Source: Ascidiimonas meishanensis (GTDB lineage: Bacteria > Bacteroidota > Bacteroidia > Flavobacteriales > Flavobacteriaceae). Taken from it: DNA of 64,000 bases. Where the stretch lies: contig NZ_JBBEXD010000001.1 of the NCBI RefSeq assembly GCF_037782385.1, positions 806,001 to 870,000 on the forward strand, in the 5' to 3' direction. Made by a program: the position numbers and the translations under genes. The notes below the pieces were generated by a model that saw only the letters and a program-made list of their open reading frames with translations, made no database searches and was not told the DNA's origin. Numbering within the stretch: position 1 is the first letter of the stretch; every line of letters starts with the position of its first letter. Below are positions 35,147 to 44,289 of this stretch, piece by piece.

Positions 35147-35920
35147 ATGAAAAAAGGTTTTTTACTGTTATTTCTTTTCTTTACTCTAATAGGGTATTCA
35201 CAAGAAACACAATCTTCTGAAGAACCTTTAAAAGTTGTTGGTACAGTAGTTAATGCTGAAGATGATTCTTCTTTAGCTAATGTGCATATAGTAAACCTCA
35301 ATAAAGTTATTGGAACTATTACAGATGATGAAGGTTCTTTTACGATAACAGCCGCCGTGAATGATACACTTTATTTTTCTTTTCTTGGCTTTAAATCTAT
35401 CAAAATAAGAGTTACTAATGACATTCTTAAGTTTGAAGGAACCAGAATAGGCCTCACCGAACTTGCATATGCCTTAGAAGAAGTAGTAGTAAGACCTTAT
35501 AAACTTACCGGATACCTAGAAATAGATGCAAAAAACATACCTATAAACAAGGGATACAGATACAGTATTTCTGGCCTGCAAAAAGGGTATGAAGCACGAA
35601 GTTCAAGTGGTGTTTCAAATGTACTTGGTGCTATTTTTGACCCAGCTACTACTTTGTATAAAATTTTTGGCAAAAAACCACGACAACTCAAAAAACTCAG
35701 GCAAATGAAACAGGACGACGAGATTAGAAATCTGCTTGCCTCCAAGTTTGACCGAGAGACACTTACGGAGTTAATACAAGTAGACAAAGAAGATATTGAA
35801 GAAATATTAAGGAGTTGTAACTACTCTAAAGATTTTATTAATTCGGCTAACGATCTACAAATACTAGATGCAGTAAGTCAATGTTACGAGGAATTTAAAG
35901 TTTTAAATAGAAAAAATTGA
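35147..35920 (+). CDS. Secreted protein with carboxypeptidase-like regulatory domain
   Basis: A 257-residue exported protein: signal peptide MKKGFLLLFLFFTLIGYSQ, then a CarboxypepD_reg-like beta sandwich (about 28-115: VVGTVVNAEDDSSLANVHIV, GSFTITAAVNDTLYFSFLGF) ending in ALEEVVVRPYKLTGYLEID, and an alpha-helical C-terminal half (about 130-257). This is the N-terminal domain of TonB receptors used alone, common in Bacteroidota envelope proteins of unknown function. It has its own space between two terminated or separate genes. Confidence 0.78.
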   Translation: MKKGFLLLFLFFTLIGYSQETQSSEEPLKVVGTVVNAEDDSSLANVHIVNLNKVIGTITDDEGSFTITAAVNDTLYFSFLGFKSIKIRVTNDILKFEGTRIGLTELAYALEEVVVRPYKLTGYLEIDAKNIPINKGYRYSISGLQKGYEARSSSGVSNVLGAIFDPATTLYKIFGKKPRQLKKLRQMKQDDEIRNLLASKFDRETLTELIQVDKEDIEEILRSCNYSKDFINSANDLQILDAVSQCYEEFKVLNRKN

Positions 35921-36013
35921 ACCTACGGTAGCCATACCAACTTACCATTTTCCGAACCTATTAACTATTTTTTCTCGTTTATTTTTTTAGCTTTACTCTT
36001 TAAACTTTTTTTG

Positions 36014-37681
36014 ATGCGAAAATTCCATCTCCTAATCCTGAGTTGTATGTTGTTATCTCAATGCCAAAAAAAACAAGACACCCCAAAAGAAGAAATTAAA
36101 GAAAATACTCAAACTCCTTTTTTGTGGGAAGCTGCAAATGTGTATTTTTTACTTACCGATCGTTTTAATATTGGAAATACGAATCCACAGATGATTCTAG
36201 AACGAAATAAAGAAACGGGTAAGTTGAGAAACTTTTTGGGTGGCAATATCACAGGTGTAACCCAAAAAATAGAAGAAGGATACTTTGATGAATTGGGTGT
36301 AAATGCAATCTGGCTTACTCCCTTAATAGAGCAAGTTCATGGTTCTGTAGATGAAGGTACTGGAAATACATATGCCTATCATGGATATTGGGCAAAAGAC
36401 TGGACTGCACTTGACCCAAGCTTTGGGACTATGGATGAACTAAAAATGATGGTGAAAAGTGCACATGCCAGAGGCATCCGGATTTTATTAGATGTAGTAA
36501 TTAATCATACGGGGCCTGTTACAGATAAAGATCCGGTTTATCCTGAAAACTGGGTTAGAACCGGTCCGCAATGCGAATACACTAATTACGCCAATACTAC
36601 TTCCTGCACGTTGGTAGCAAACCTTCCAGATATACGGACAGACAGCAACGAAGAAGTAATGCTTCCAGACATGTTAGTTGAAAAATGGACCAAAGAAGGC
36701 AGGCTTGAAAAAGAAATTTCAGAATTGAATACATTCTTTAAGAGAACCGGGTATCCCAGAGCGCCTAGGTTTTATATTATTAAATGGCTTACAGATTATA
36801 TAACAGAACTTGGTGTAGACGGTTTTAGAGTAGATACGGTTAAACATACGGAGGCTCATGTCTGGGCAGAATTACAAACAGAAGCGACGTATTGCTTTAA
36901 AAAATGGAAAGAAGCAAATCCTGATAAAGTTCTGGACAACAATCCTTTCTATATGGTTGGTGAAGTATATGGATATGGTGTTTCAGGAGGTAGAATGTTT
37001 GATTTTGGAGATAAAAAGGTAGATTTTTTTGCCCATGGTTTTAAAAGCCTTATTAATTTTGATTTCAAATATGATGCTGCTAAAGACTATGAGACCGTTT
37101 TTGAAAAATATGATTCTATACTTTCTAATACCTTAAAAGGTAAATCTATCTTGAATTACCTAACTTCCCATGATGATGGGGAACCTTTTGATAAATCGAG
37201 AGAAAATTCATTTAAAGCAGCTAATATGCTTTTGCTAAGCCCGGGAGCTTCACAAATTTATTATGGAGATGAAACTATTAGATCTTTAATGATTGAGGGA
37301 ACCGAGGGAGACGCTACACTTAGATCTTTTATGAATTGGAATGCTTTACAAAACGATTCCAAAACCCAAAAAATATTTGAACATTACTCCAAACTGGGCA
37401 AATTTAGAAAACGTCATCCTGCCATAGGAATGGGTTCTCATCAAATGATCAGCGAACATCCGTATGTATTTAAAAGAAGTCTTACAGTAAATAACTTTAA
37501 AGATATGGTTGTAGTAGGTCTAGATTTAGCTGTAGGATTAAAATCATTAGATGTTTCAACCGTTTTCCCGGAAGGCACTAAACTAAAAGACACCTATAGC
37601 AATTCCTTTTCTATAGTCAAAAACGGAGAAGTTTTAATTGATTCACCCTACAAAATTGTACTTTTAGAAAAAAGTAATTAA
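36014..37681 (+). CDS. GH13 alpha-amylase lipoprotein
   Basis: A 555-residue glycoside hydrolase family 13 enzyme with a lipobox at its start (MRKFHLLILSCMLLSQC). The four GH13 regions are present: DVVINHT, GFRVDTVKH with the nucleophile Asp near residue 274, MVGEVYG with the acid/base Glu near 316, and LTSHDD near 385. It should cut alpha-1,4-glucans at the cell surface or in the periplasm. No susC/susD or other starch genes are nearby, so it is not part of a polysaccharide utilisation locus here. ATG 36014 is preferred to the TTG three bases earlier. Confidence 0.92.
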   Translation: MRKFHLLILSCMLLSQCQKKQDTPKEEIKENTQTPFLWEAANVYFLLTDRFNIGNTNPQMILERNKETGKLRNFLGGNITGVTQKIEEGYFDELGVNAIWLTPLIEQVHGSVDEGTGNTYAYHGYWAKDWTALDPSFGTMDELKMMVKSAHARGIRILLDVVINHTGPVTDKDPVYPENWVRTGPQCEYTNYANTTSCTLVANLPDIRTDSNEEVMLPDMLVEKWTKEGRLEKEISELNTFFKRTGYPRAPRFYIIKWLTDYITELGVDGFRVDTVKHTEAHVWAELQTEATYCFKKWKEANPDKVLDNNPFYMVGEVYGYGVSGGRMFDFGDKKVDFFAHGFKSLINFDFKYDAAKDYETVFEKYDSILSNTLKGKSILNYLTSHDDGEPFDKSRENSFKAANMLLLSPGASQIYYGDETIRSLMIEGTEGDATLRSFMNWNALQNDSKTQKIFEHYSKLGKFRKRHPAIGMGSHQMISEHPYVFKRSLTVNNFKDMVVVGLDLAVGLKSLDVSTVFPEGTKLKDTYSNSFSIVKNGEVLIDSPYKIVLLEKSN

Positions 37682-37717
37682 CAAATCTAATACGATTCTA
37701 ATAAAGAATATATCTAT

Positions 37718-38602
37718 ATGAATTACACATCAAAAATGCTTCGAGATGATGCCTTAAAAGGTAAAACTATTATTGTCACCGGAGGAGGAAGCGGACTCGG
37801 AAAAGCTATGACCCGTTATCTTCTGGAATTAGGTGCAGAAGTAGCTATTACTTCCAGAAACCTGGAAAGACTCAAAGAAACCGCCTCAGAATTAGAAAAA
37901 GAAACTGGTGGTAAGTGTCTTCCGTTGCAATGTGATGTTAGGCATTATGATCAAGTAGAAAATATGCTCCAAGGTGTCTTAGATTCTTTTGGCAAGGTAG
38001 ATATTCTTTTAAATAATGCTGCTGGTAATTTTATTTCTCCTACAGAAAGACTCTCATCCAATGCATTTGATACTATTATAGATATTGTTTTAAAAGGTAC
38101 TAAAAACTGTACATTGGCCGTTGGTAAACATTGGATAGATTCTAAAACTACCAATGCAGTGGTACTTAATATTGTAACCACTTATGCATGGACAGGATCT
38201 TCTTATGTAGTACCTTCTGCTACCGCCAAGGCGGGTGTTCTAGCTATGACTCGTAGCCTTGCGGTGGAATGGGCTAAATACAATATTAGGTTTAATGCTA
38301 TTGCTCCAGGACCATTCCCTACGAAAGGTGCTTGGGATAGATTATTACCAGGAGACTTAAAAGAAAAATTTGATTTGGCTAAAAAAGTTCCTTTAAAAAG
38401 AGTGGGAGAACATCAAGAACTTGCTAATCTAGCTGCATATCTGGTATCTGATTTTTCTGCTTATATAAATGGAGAGGTAGTCGTAATAGATGGAGGCGAA
38501 TGGCTAAAAGGAGCTGGACAATTCAATTTACTGGAAGCCATACCTGAGGAAATGTGGGATATGCTGGAAGCCATGATTAGAAGCAAAAAAAATAAAGATT
38601 AG
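37718..38602 (+). CDS. SDR oxidoreductase, 2,4-dienoyl-CoA-reductase-like
   Basis: A 294-residue short-chain dehydrogenase: NAD(P) motif VTGGGSGLGKAMTR, NNAAGNFISPTERLS, and an active-site region VVPSATAKAGVLAMTRSLAVEW in which the usual Tyr of YxxxK is Ser (SATAK). The missing Tyr and the NAAGNFISP and PGPFPTKGAW segments are features of the 2,4-dienoyl-CoA reductase group, which uses a different Tyr. It likely serves beta-oxidation of unsaturated acids. Monocistronic with a terminator 24 bases after the stop. Confidence 0.85.
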   Translation: MNYTSKMLRDDALKGKTIIVTGGGSGLGKAMTRYLLELGAEVAITSRNLERLKETASELEKETGGKCLPLQCDVRHYDQVENMLQGVLDSFGKVDILLNNAAGNFISPTERLSSNAFDTIIDIVLKGTKNCTLAVGKHWIDSKTTNAVVLNIVTTYAWTGSSYVVPSATAKAGVLAMTRSLAVEWAKYNIRFNAIAPGPFPTKGAWDRLLPGDLKEKFDLAKKVPLKRVGEHQELANLAAYLVSDFSAYINGEVVVIDGGEWLKGAGQFNLLEAIPEEMWDMLEAMIRSKKNKD

Positions 38603-38625
38603 ATTCTCCTAAAAAATACATCTTG

Positions 38626-38653
38626 AAAAGAGCGCTGTAAAGTCGCTCTTTTT
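38626..38653 (+). terminator. Terminator after the SDR gene
   Basis: Stem AAAAGAGCG (38626-38634) / CGCTCTTTT (38644-38652) with a nine-base loop and a T5 run. It separates the SDR gene from parA. Confidence 0.85.
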
Positions 38654-38732
38654 GTTTGAGAAGTGTTAACAAAATTCATTTTCAAAACCCATAAATAATT
38701 GTATTTTTACCTCTCTAAATCTGAAAGAACAC

Positions 38733-39506
38733 ATGGGCAAAATTATTGCTATTGCTAACCAAAAAGGTGGTGTAGGTAAAACTACCACTACTGTAAATCT
38801 TGCTGCCTCATTAGGCGTCCTTGAAAAAAAAGTACTGCTTATTGATGCCGATCCACAAGCAAATGCCACTTCTGGTTTGGGTATTGATGTAGATAATGTG
38901 GAGAAAGGAACATACCAACTTCTAGAGCATACCAGTAGTGCAAAAGAAGTGATTATAAGAACAGATTCACCAAATGTAGATTTAATTCCCTCTCATATTG
39001 ACTTAGTTGCTATAGAAATTGAGTTGGTTGATAAAGATCGTCGAGAGTACATGATGAAAAAAGCAATCTTGGACTTAAAGAAAGTATACGATTATATTTT
39101 AATTGACTGCGCTCCTTCCTTGGGCTTGCTAACATTAAATGCACTAACGGCGGCAGATTCTGTAATCATTCCTATTCAATGTGAATATTTTGCACTGGAA
39201 GGACTCGGAAAATTATTGAATACAATTAAAAGTGTACAAAAAATACATAATGCTGAATTAGATATTGAAGGATTATTGCTAACTATGTATGATTCCAGAT
39301 TAAGATTGTCTAATCAAGTGGTAGAAGAAGTACAAAAGCATTTTAGCGATATGGTTTTTGAAACTATTATACAACGTAATGTAAGATTAAGTGAAGCTCC
39401 AAGTTTTGGGGAAACCATTATTAATTATGATGCAACCAGTAAAGGTGCCTCAAATTACTTAAATTTGGCTCACGAAATTATCAAAAAAAACAAGGAGAAG
39501 GTATAA
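38733..39506 (+). CDS. parA: Chromosome-partitioning ATPase ParA/Soj
   Basis: A 257-residue ParA with the deviant Walker A KGGVGKTTTTVNLAASL, LLIDADPQANATSGLG, Walker B YILIDCAPSLGLLTLNAL and the ending RNVRLSEAPSFGE. Together with ParB it segregates chromosome origins. Length without an N-terminal HTH extension fits the chromosomal Soj type. parB starts directly after its stop. Confidence 0.95.
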   Translation: MGKIIAIANQKGGVGKTTTTVNLAASLGVLEKKVLLIDADPQANATSGLGIDVDNVEKGTYQLLEHTSSAKEVIIRTDSPNVDLIPSHIDLVAIEIELVDKDRREYMMKKAILDLKKVYDYILIDCAPSLGLLTLNALTAADSVIIPIQCEYFALEGLGKLLNTIKSVQKIHNAELDIEGLLLTMYDSRLRLSNQVVEEVQKHFSDMVFETIIQRNVRLSEAPSFGETIINYDATSKGASNYLNLAHEIIKKNKEKV

Positions 39507-40415
39507 ATGGCAAAGGCAACAAAAAAACAGGCATTGGGCAGAGGACTTTCAGCATTATTGAAAGATCCTGCAAATGACATCAAGTCTGTTGAAGATAAAA
39601 ATGCAGATAAAGTTGTTGGTAACATTGTAGAATTGGATATTGATTTTATTGAAGTTAATCCTTTTCAACCAAGAACAAACTTTAACGAAGAAACTCTTAA
39701 AGAACTTGCCTCCTCTATAAGAGAACTAGGTGTTATACAGCCTATTACAGTAAGAAAACTTGACTTTAACAAATATCAATTAGTTTCTGGGGAAAGACGC
39801 TTTAGAGCTTCAAAATTAGTTGGACTTGAAACCATCCCTTCATATATTCGTATTGCTAATGATCAAGAATCATTAGAGATGGCTTTGGTTGAAAATATTC
39901 AACGTCAAGATTTAGACCCTATTGAAATTTCATTATCCTATCAAAGACTCATTGATGAAATACAACTTACCCAAGAACAATTAAGTGAAAGAGTAGGCAA
40001 AAAACGATCAACCATTGCCAATTACCTGAGACTTTTAAAACTAGATCCTATTATCCAAACTGGCATGAGAGATGGTTTTGTTACCATGGGACATGGCAGG
40101 GCTCTAATTAATATTGAAGATAGAAATAAACAGCTTGAGATTTATGAAAAAGTAATCTCAGATCGTTTATCGGTAAGAGAAACTGAAAATTTTGTAAGGT
40201 CTTTTCAATCACCAGAGCAACAAAATACTTTGGGGGCAACAAACACTTCTAAAGCGCATGATTTACCAGATTACATCTCTGAAAGTATGGGAGATATAAA
40301 AGACTATCTTTCATCTAAAATTGATATAAAAGTAGCTAAGAACGGTAAAGGTAAATTGATTATTCCTTTTCATTCAAAAGAGGACTTCATTCGTATTAAA
40401 AAACTTCTCAAATAG
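39507..40415 (+). CDS. parB: Chromosome-partitioning protein ParB/Spo0J
   Basis: A 302-residue ParB: an N-terminal basic patch (KKQALGRGLSALLKD), ParB-CTPase domain with VNPFQPRTNFNEETLKELA and the box II GERRFRASKL, HTH (TQEQLSERVGKKRSTIANYL) and a C-terminal dimerisation part. It binds parS and spreads as a CTP-dependent clamp. No convincing parS lies in the window. Its stop overlaps the next start by one base. Confidence 0.95.
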   Translation: MAKATKKQALGRGLSALLKDPANDIKSVEDKNADKVVGNIVELDIDFIEVNPFQPRTNFNEETLKELASSIRELGVIQPITVRKLDFNKYQLVSGERRFRASKLVGLETIPSYIRIANDQESLEMALVENIQRQDLDPIEISLSYQRLIDEIQLTQEQLSERVGKKRSTIANYLRLLKLDPIIQTGMRDGFVTMGHGRALINIEDRNKQLEIYEKVISDRLSVRETENFVRSFQSPEQQNTLGATNTSKAHDLPDYISESMGDIKDYLSSKIDIKVAKNGKGKLIIPFHSKEDFIRIKKLLK

Positions 40416-41014
40416 TGGCAGCGCGGAAATTGCTTCTGTTTTTTATACTATTTTCTGTGTTTTCGTTAAACGCACAGAAGAAAAGTAAAGACACCTTAAT
40501 TGTAGAGGAGCGCATTTCATTTAAAAGACCAAATCCCAATCCATTGGCTCCAAGCAAAGCAGCATTTTATTCTGCCATCTTGCCAGGCTTAGGTCAGGCT
40601 TACAACAAGAGATACTGGAAAATACCAATAGTCTATGCCGCTATTGGCACTGGTGTTTATTTCTATATAGACAATACAAATGAATACAACAGATATAGAG
40701 ATGCCTTTAAAAGAAGGCTTGCCGGTTTTACAGATGATGAATTTTACGATCTTAATGGAGATAATGTTGCAGGTGCTGCCCCAGATGTTTCAGAGCAGGC
40801 ATTAAGAGATGCTCAAGAAGTATTTCAAAGAAATAGAGAATTATCATTACTTATAACTGTTGGTCTATATCTATTGAACATCATTGACGCAAATGTAGAT
40901 GCGCATCTTCAACAATTCAATGTTAGTGAAGACCTCTCTTTTAAACCCGTTATTTACCAAAATGATGTGAATTTTAAATCCTCTTTAGGGTTTAGATTTT
41001 CGTATCGTTTTTAA
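40415..41014 (+). CDS. DUF5683 membrane-associated protein
   Basis: A 199-residue protein starting at GTG 40415 with a signal peptide (ending near SLNAQ). The body carries the DUF5683 pattern: APSKAAFYSAILPGLGQAYN, RYWKIPIVYAAIGTGVYFYI (a membrane helix), NEYNRYRDAFKRRLAG and NIIDANVDAHLQQFNVSEDL. Function is unknown. It is located between parB and dapB, an order I know from other Flavobacteriia. Overlap by one base with parB implies translational coupling. Confidence 0.85.
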   Translation: MAARKLLLFFILFSVFSLNAQKKSKDTLIVEERISFKRPNPNPLAPSKAAFYSAILPGLGQAYNKRYWKIPIVYAAIGTGVYFYIDNTNEYNRYRDAFKRRLAGFTDDEFYDLNGDNVAGAAPDVSEQALRDAQEVFQRNRELSLLITVGLYLLNIIDANVDAHLQQFNVSEDLSFKPVIYQNDVNFKSSLGFRFSYRF

Positions 41015-41023
41015 ATTAATACC

Positions 41024-41725
41024 ATGAAAATTGCATTATTAGGATATGGAAAGATGGGTAGAACCATCGAAAGACTCGCGATAGATAGAGGTCATGAAAT
41101 TGTATTAAAGGTTGATAAAGGTGATAAGGATTTTGCCATTGATGTAGCGGATGTCGCCATTGATTTTAGCTTACCAGAAGCGGCTTTTGGTAATATCTCT
41201 ATGTGCTTTGAAAATAAGGTTCCTGTAGTATCAGGAACAACTGGATGGTTAAAAGATTATGAAAAAGCCGTTGAACTCTGCACAAGTAAGCAAGGTGCTT
41301 TTATTTATGCCTCTAATTTTAGTTTGGGAGTTAACCTATTTTTTGAGTTAAATAAACAGTTAGCTCAAATGATGCAGTCCTTTAACGAATACAAAGTAGG
41401 TATGGAGGAAATTCATCATACCAAAAAATTGGACGCGCCCAGCGGTACAGCAATAACGTTAGCAGAAGGTATTATTGAGCACACAAAGCTTACAGGATGG
41501 CAATTGGGTGAAGCTAAGGAAAATGAAATTCCCATAGTGGCTAAAAGAATAGAAGATGTGCCAGGAACTCATAGTATTTTTTATGAAAGTATCGTAGATC
41601 AAATTGAAATAAAACACACGGCATACAATAGAGATGGTTTCGCTTTAGGCGCTGTAATAGCAGCAGAATGGCTTGTTGGCAAGACAGGAGTTTATGGTAT
41701 GAAAGATGTGTTAAATCTTGGTTAA
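41024..41725 (+). CDS. dapB: 4-hydroxy-tetrahydrodipicolinate reductase
   Basis: A 233-residue DapB: N-terminal LLGYGKMGRTIERLA, central VSGTTGWLKDY, ASNFSLGVNLFF and the catalytic EEIHHTKKLDAPSGTAITLA. The shorter length compared with about 270 in proteobacteria is usual in Bacteroidota. It reduces hydroxy-tetrahydrodipicolinate in lysine and meso-diaminopimelate synthesis. It is part of the parA-parB-DUF5683-dapB-lepB run. Confidence 0.95.
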   Translation: MKIALLGYGKMGRTIERLAIDRGHEIVLKVDKGDKDFAIDVADVAIDFSLPEAAFGNISMCFENKVPVVSGTTGWLKDYEKAVELCTSKQGAFIYASNFSLGVNLFFELNKQLAQMMQSFNEYKVGMEEIHHTKKLDAPSGTAITLAEGIIEHTKLTGWQLGEAKENEIPIVAKRIEDVPGTHSIFYESIVDQIEIKHTAYNRDGFALGAVIAAEWLVGKTGVYGMKDVLNLG

Positions 41726-41790
41726 AACAAATAACTACTGTAACGAATCGGTTAGATTTAACCCTAACTGACATATAGATTATAAAAGAA

Positions 41791-43344
41791 ATGGAAGTTT
41801 TATTATACGTTATTGCAATTACCGGCCTTTTAGTAGGCGCTATTTTTTGGAAAGGATATATTAAAGCAGGGAGAAAAGCATGGGAAGCATTTATTCCGTT
41901 TTACAATATTGTTATTCTTTTAAAAATTATTAAACGACCTGGCTGGTGGGCGATTCTTCTGTTTATTCCTGTTATTGGAAATATTATATCTGTAGTTCTC
42001 ATTTATGAATGGCTGCATGTATTTGGGTATCGTAAAAAAAGGCATACATTTTATGCTTATATCACCATACTTTTATATTTAGTTTATGTAAATTATTCCG
42101 CTTCTACTAAATATATTGGCAAGGACAACGAAACTATTTTGAAATCTGTTACCGCATGGACCAGTGCCGTTCTTTTTGCTGTGGTCGCTGCAACGATTGT
42201 TCATAACTATTTTATGCAACCCTATGTAATCCCTACTCCTTCTTTGGAAAAAACCCTTTTAGTAGGAGATTTTCTGTTTGTGAGTAAATTTCATTATGGG
42301 GCGAGAACACCTATGACACCAATAGCATTACCTATGGTGCATGATTCCATACCCCTTACCGGATTGAGATCATATCTAAAAGAACCGCAACTACCCTACT
42401 TCAGGATACCTGGATTTCAAAAAATTAAACGCAATGATATCGTAGTCTTTAATTGGCCTACGGATACGGTACGTTTTTTTAGAGATCCTTCAAGAATTCA
42501 TGTCTATAAGCCTATAGACAAAAGGTCTAACTATGTTAAACGTTGTGTAGGGATTGCCGGAGATTCATTGGAACTAAGAGATGGCTATGTATTTATTAAT
42601 GGAAAACGCTCAAAGCTTCCAGATCGTGCAAAAACTCAATTTGGCTACTACGCACAAACTAATGGTTCAAATTTGAATCCGAATTTCCTTTACCAAAGGT
42701 TTGGTGTGAGACCCGGAGAATCAGGTTATATTGATAATGAAAAACAAATCTACTATTTTCAATCACTTACAGAAGAAGCCGCTCAAAAATTAAAAAACAA
42801 CCCTAAGATTGTAAATCTAAAACGAGAAATTACTCCCGCCGGAAATTACGATAATAAAATTTTCCCGCATTATTCAAAATATGCGTGGAGTAGAGACAAC
42901 TTTGGCCCTATTTATATTCCAGAAGAAGGCAAGACCGCAGAGATCAATAAATCAACCCTTCCTTTCTATCGTAGAATTATTGAAGAATACGAATCAAACA
43001 CCTTGGAAGTTAATGGAGATCAAATCAAGATTAACGGCAAAATAGCAGATCGCTATACCTTTAAACAAAATTACTACTGGATGATGGGTGACAACCGTCA
43101 TAATTCGGAAGATAGCCGCTATTGGGGCTTTGTTCCTTTTGATCATGTGGTGGGAAAACCTGTTTTTATATGGTTTAGTTGGGATTCTTTTGGCGAGAGT
43201 ATTACCAATAGGATTAGACTAGACAGATTATTCACTACAGTAGGTGGCGAAGGTAAACCAGTTTCTTATTTCTGGTATTTCCTTATAGGTGTAGGAATAT
43301 GGATGCTCGTGAATTTTATTCGTAACAAGCGAAAAGAGGCTTAA
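41791..43344 (+). CDS. lepB: Signal peptidase I
   Basis: A 517-residue signal peptidase I, long as in other Bacteroidota. Residues 1-75 form membrane helices of a DUF5684-like region (WKGYIKAGRKAWEAFIPFYN), a further helix lies at about 120-140, then the catalytic Ser151 in IPTPSLEKTLLVGD, Lys250 in NYVKRCVGIAGDSL, and the late box WMMGDNRHNSEDSRYWGFVP. A C-terminal helix ends in KRKEA. It cleaves signal peptides at the inner membrane. The next gene overlaps it by one base. Confidence 0.95.
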   Translation: MEVLLYVIAITGLLVGAIFWKGYIKAGRKAWEAFIPFYNIVILLKIIKRPGWWAILLFIPVIGNIISVVLIYEWLHVFGYRKKRHTFYAYITILLYLVYVNYSASTKYIGKDNETILKSVTAWTSAVLFAVVAATIVHNYFMQPYVIPTPSLEKTLLVGDFLFVSKFHYGARTPMTPIALPMVHDSIPLTGLRSYLKEPQLPYFRIPGFQKIKRNDIVVFNWPTDTVRFFRDPSRIHVYKPIDKRSNYVKRCVGIAGDSLELRDGYVFINGKRSKLPDRAKTQFGYYAQTNGSNLNPNFLYQRFGVRPGESGYIDNEKQIYYFQSLTEEAAQKLKNNPKIVNLKREITPAGNYDNKIFPHYSKYAWSRDNFGPIYIPEEGKTAEINKSTLPFYRRIIEEYESNTLEVNGDQIKINGKIADRYTFKQNYYWMMGDNRHNSEDSRYWGFVPFDHVVGKPVFIWFSWDSFGESITNRIRLDRLFTTVGGEGKPVSYFWYFLIGVGIWMLVNFIRNKRKEA

Positions 43345-43970
43345 TGACTCCTTCTCTGTTGCATCCGGCTTATTTTCCGTCTGTTGCCAGTTTTGCTGCC
43401 ATTGTTCAAGCAGAGACCCTTCTCTTTGAAGCTATGGATAATTATCAGAAGCAAACCTATAGGAATAGATTCTATATCTATGCTTCAGACGGAAAGCAAA
43501 CTTTAACAGTTCCTATTAAGCATTCGCGCTCCACCGCGAAACAAAAGTATAAGGATGTCCTTATAGAAAATAATTTTAATTGGCAAAAGCAACATTGGAG
43601 AACGCTAGAAACAGCTTACCGTACCTCTCCTTTTTTTGAGTTTTATGAAGATGAAATTTCGCCATTGTTTCAAGAAGTTCATACCTCTCTTTATGAATTA
43701 AATTTAAAATCGATTCAGCTAATTTGTGACTGCATGCAGTTTGATCTTTCTTTTAATCGCACTAAAGAATATCTAAAAAATTATTCTAAAGATCTAAATG
43801 ATTATCGCTATTTAATCCATGCGAAACAACCTTTACCTTTTGAGTTGACTGCTTATACACAAGTTTTTGGTGAAAAATATGGATACCTAAAAAATCTAAG
43901 CATTCTAGACCTTCTTTTTAATGAAGGGCCACAGGCACTAGATTTTTTAAAGACTCAAAAACTTCCATAA
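43344..43970 (+). CDS. WbqC-like family protein
   Basis: A 208-residue WbqC family protein: LLHPAYFPSVASFAAIVQAE, ENYQKQTYRNR-like NYQKQTYRNRFYI, LTVPIKHS, NNFNWQKQHWRTLETAYRTS and the FEFYEDEI segment. The family is found both in O-antigen clusters and, as here, in chromosomal loci of Bacteroidota, with no firm reaction. It overlaps lepB by one base and is followed one base later by the DUF6122 gene. Confidence 0.88.
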   Translation: MTPSLLHPAYFPSVASFAAIVQAETLLFEAMDNYQKQTYRNRFYIYASDGKQTLTVPIKHSRSTAKQKYKDVLIENNFNWQKQHWRTLETAYRTSPFFEFYEDEISPLFQEVHTSLYELNLKSIQLICDCMQFDLSFNRTKEYLKNYSKDLNDYRYLIHAKQPLPFELTAYTQVFGEKYGYLKNLSILDLLFNEGPQALDFLKTQKLP

Positions 43971-43971
43971 T

Positions 43972-44289
43972 ATGTTACGCTTCTTGTTACATTATGGGAT
44001 TCATTTTGTAGCGCCCATTCTAGTAGCTTACTATTTTTATAGGGATAGATTTACCAAAACGGCTTTTCTATTAGTTTTAGGAATTTTAATAGATCTAGAT
44101 CATTTATTAGCAACACCCATTTTTGATGCAAATCGATGTAGCATCAATTTTCATCTATTGCACTCCAATCTTGCCATACTGGTCTATATAATTCTATTTA
44201 CTGTAAAACGCACCAGAATAGTAGGTTTGGCTCTTATAATCCATATAATAGCCGATAGCGTAGACTGTTTATTTATTCTTCAAAGTTAG
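43972..44289 (+). CDS. Small membrane protein (DUF6122-like)
   Basis: A 105-residue protein with about three to four hydrophobic helices. It has His and Asp residues in helical positions (LLHYGIHFVAPILVAY, GILIDLDHLLATPIFD, FHLLHS) typical of the family I recall as DUF6122; function unknown. The end of the gene overlaps the end of the convergent EEP gene by 21 bases, which is unusual for this window. Confidence 0.75.
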   Translation: MLRFLLHYGIHFVAPILVAYYFYRDRFTKTAFLLVLGILIDLDHLLATPIFDANRCSINFHLLHSNLAILVYIILFTVKRTRIVGLALIIHIIADSVDCLFILQS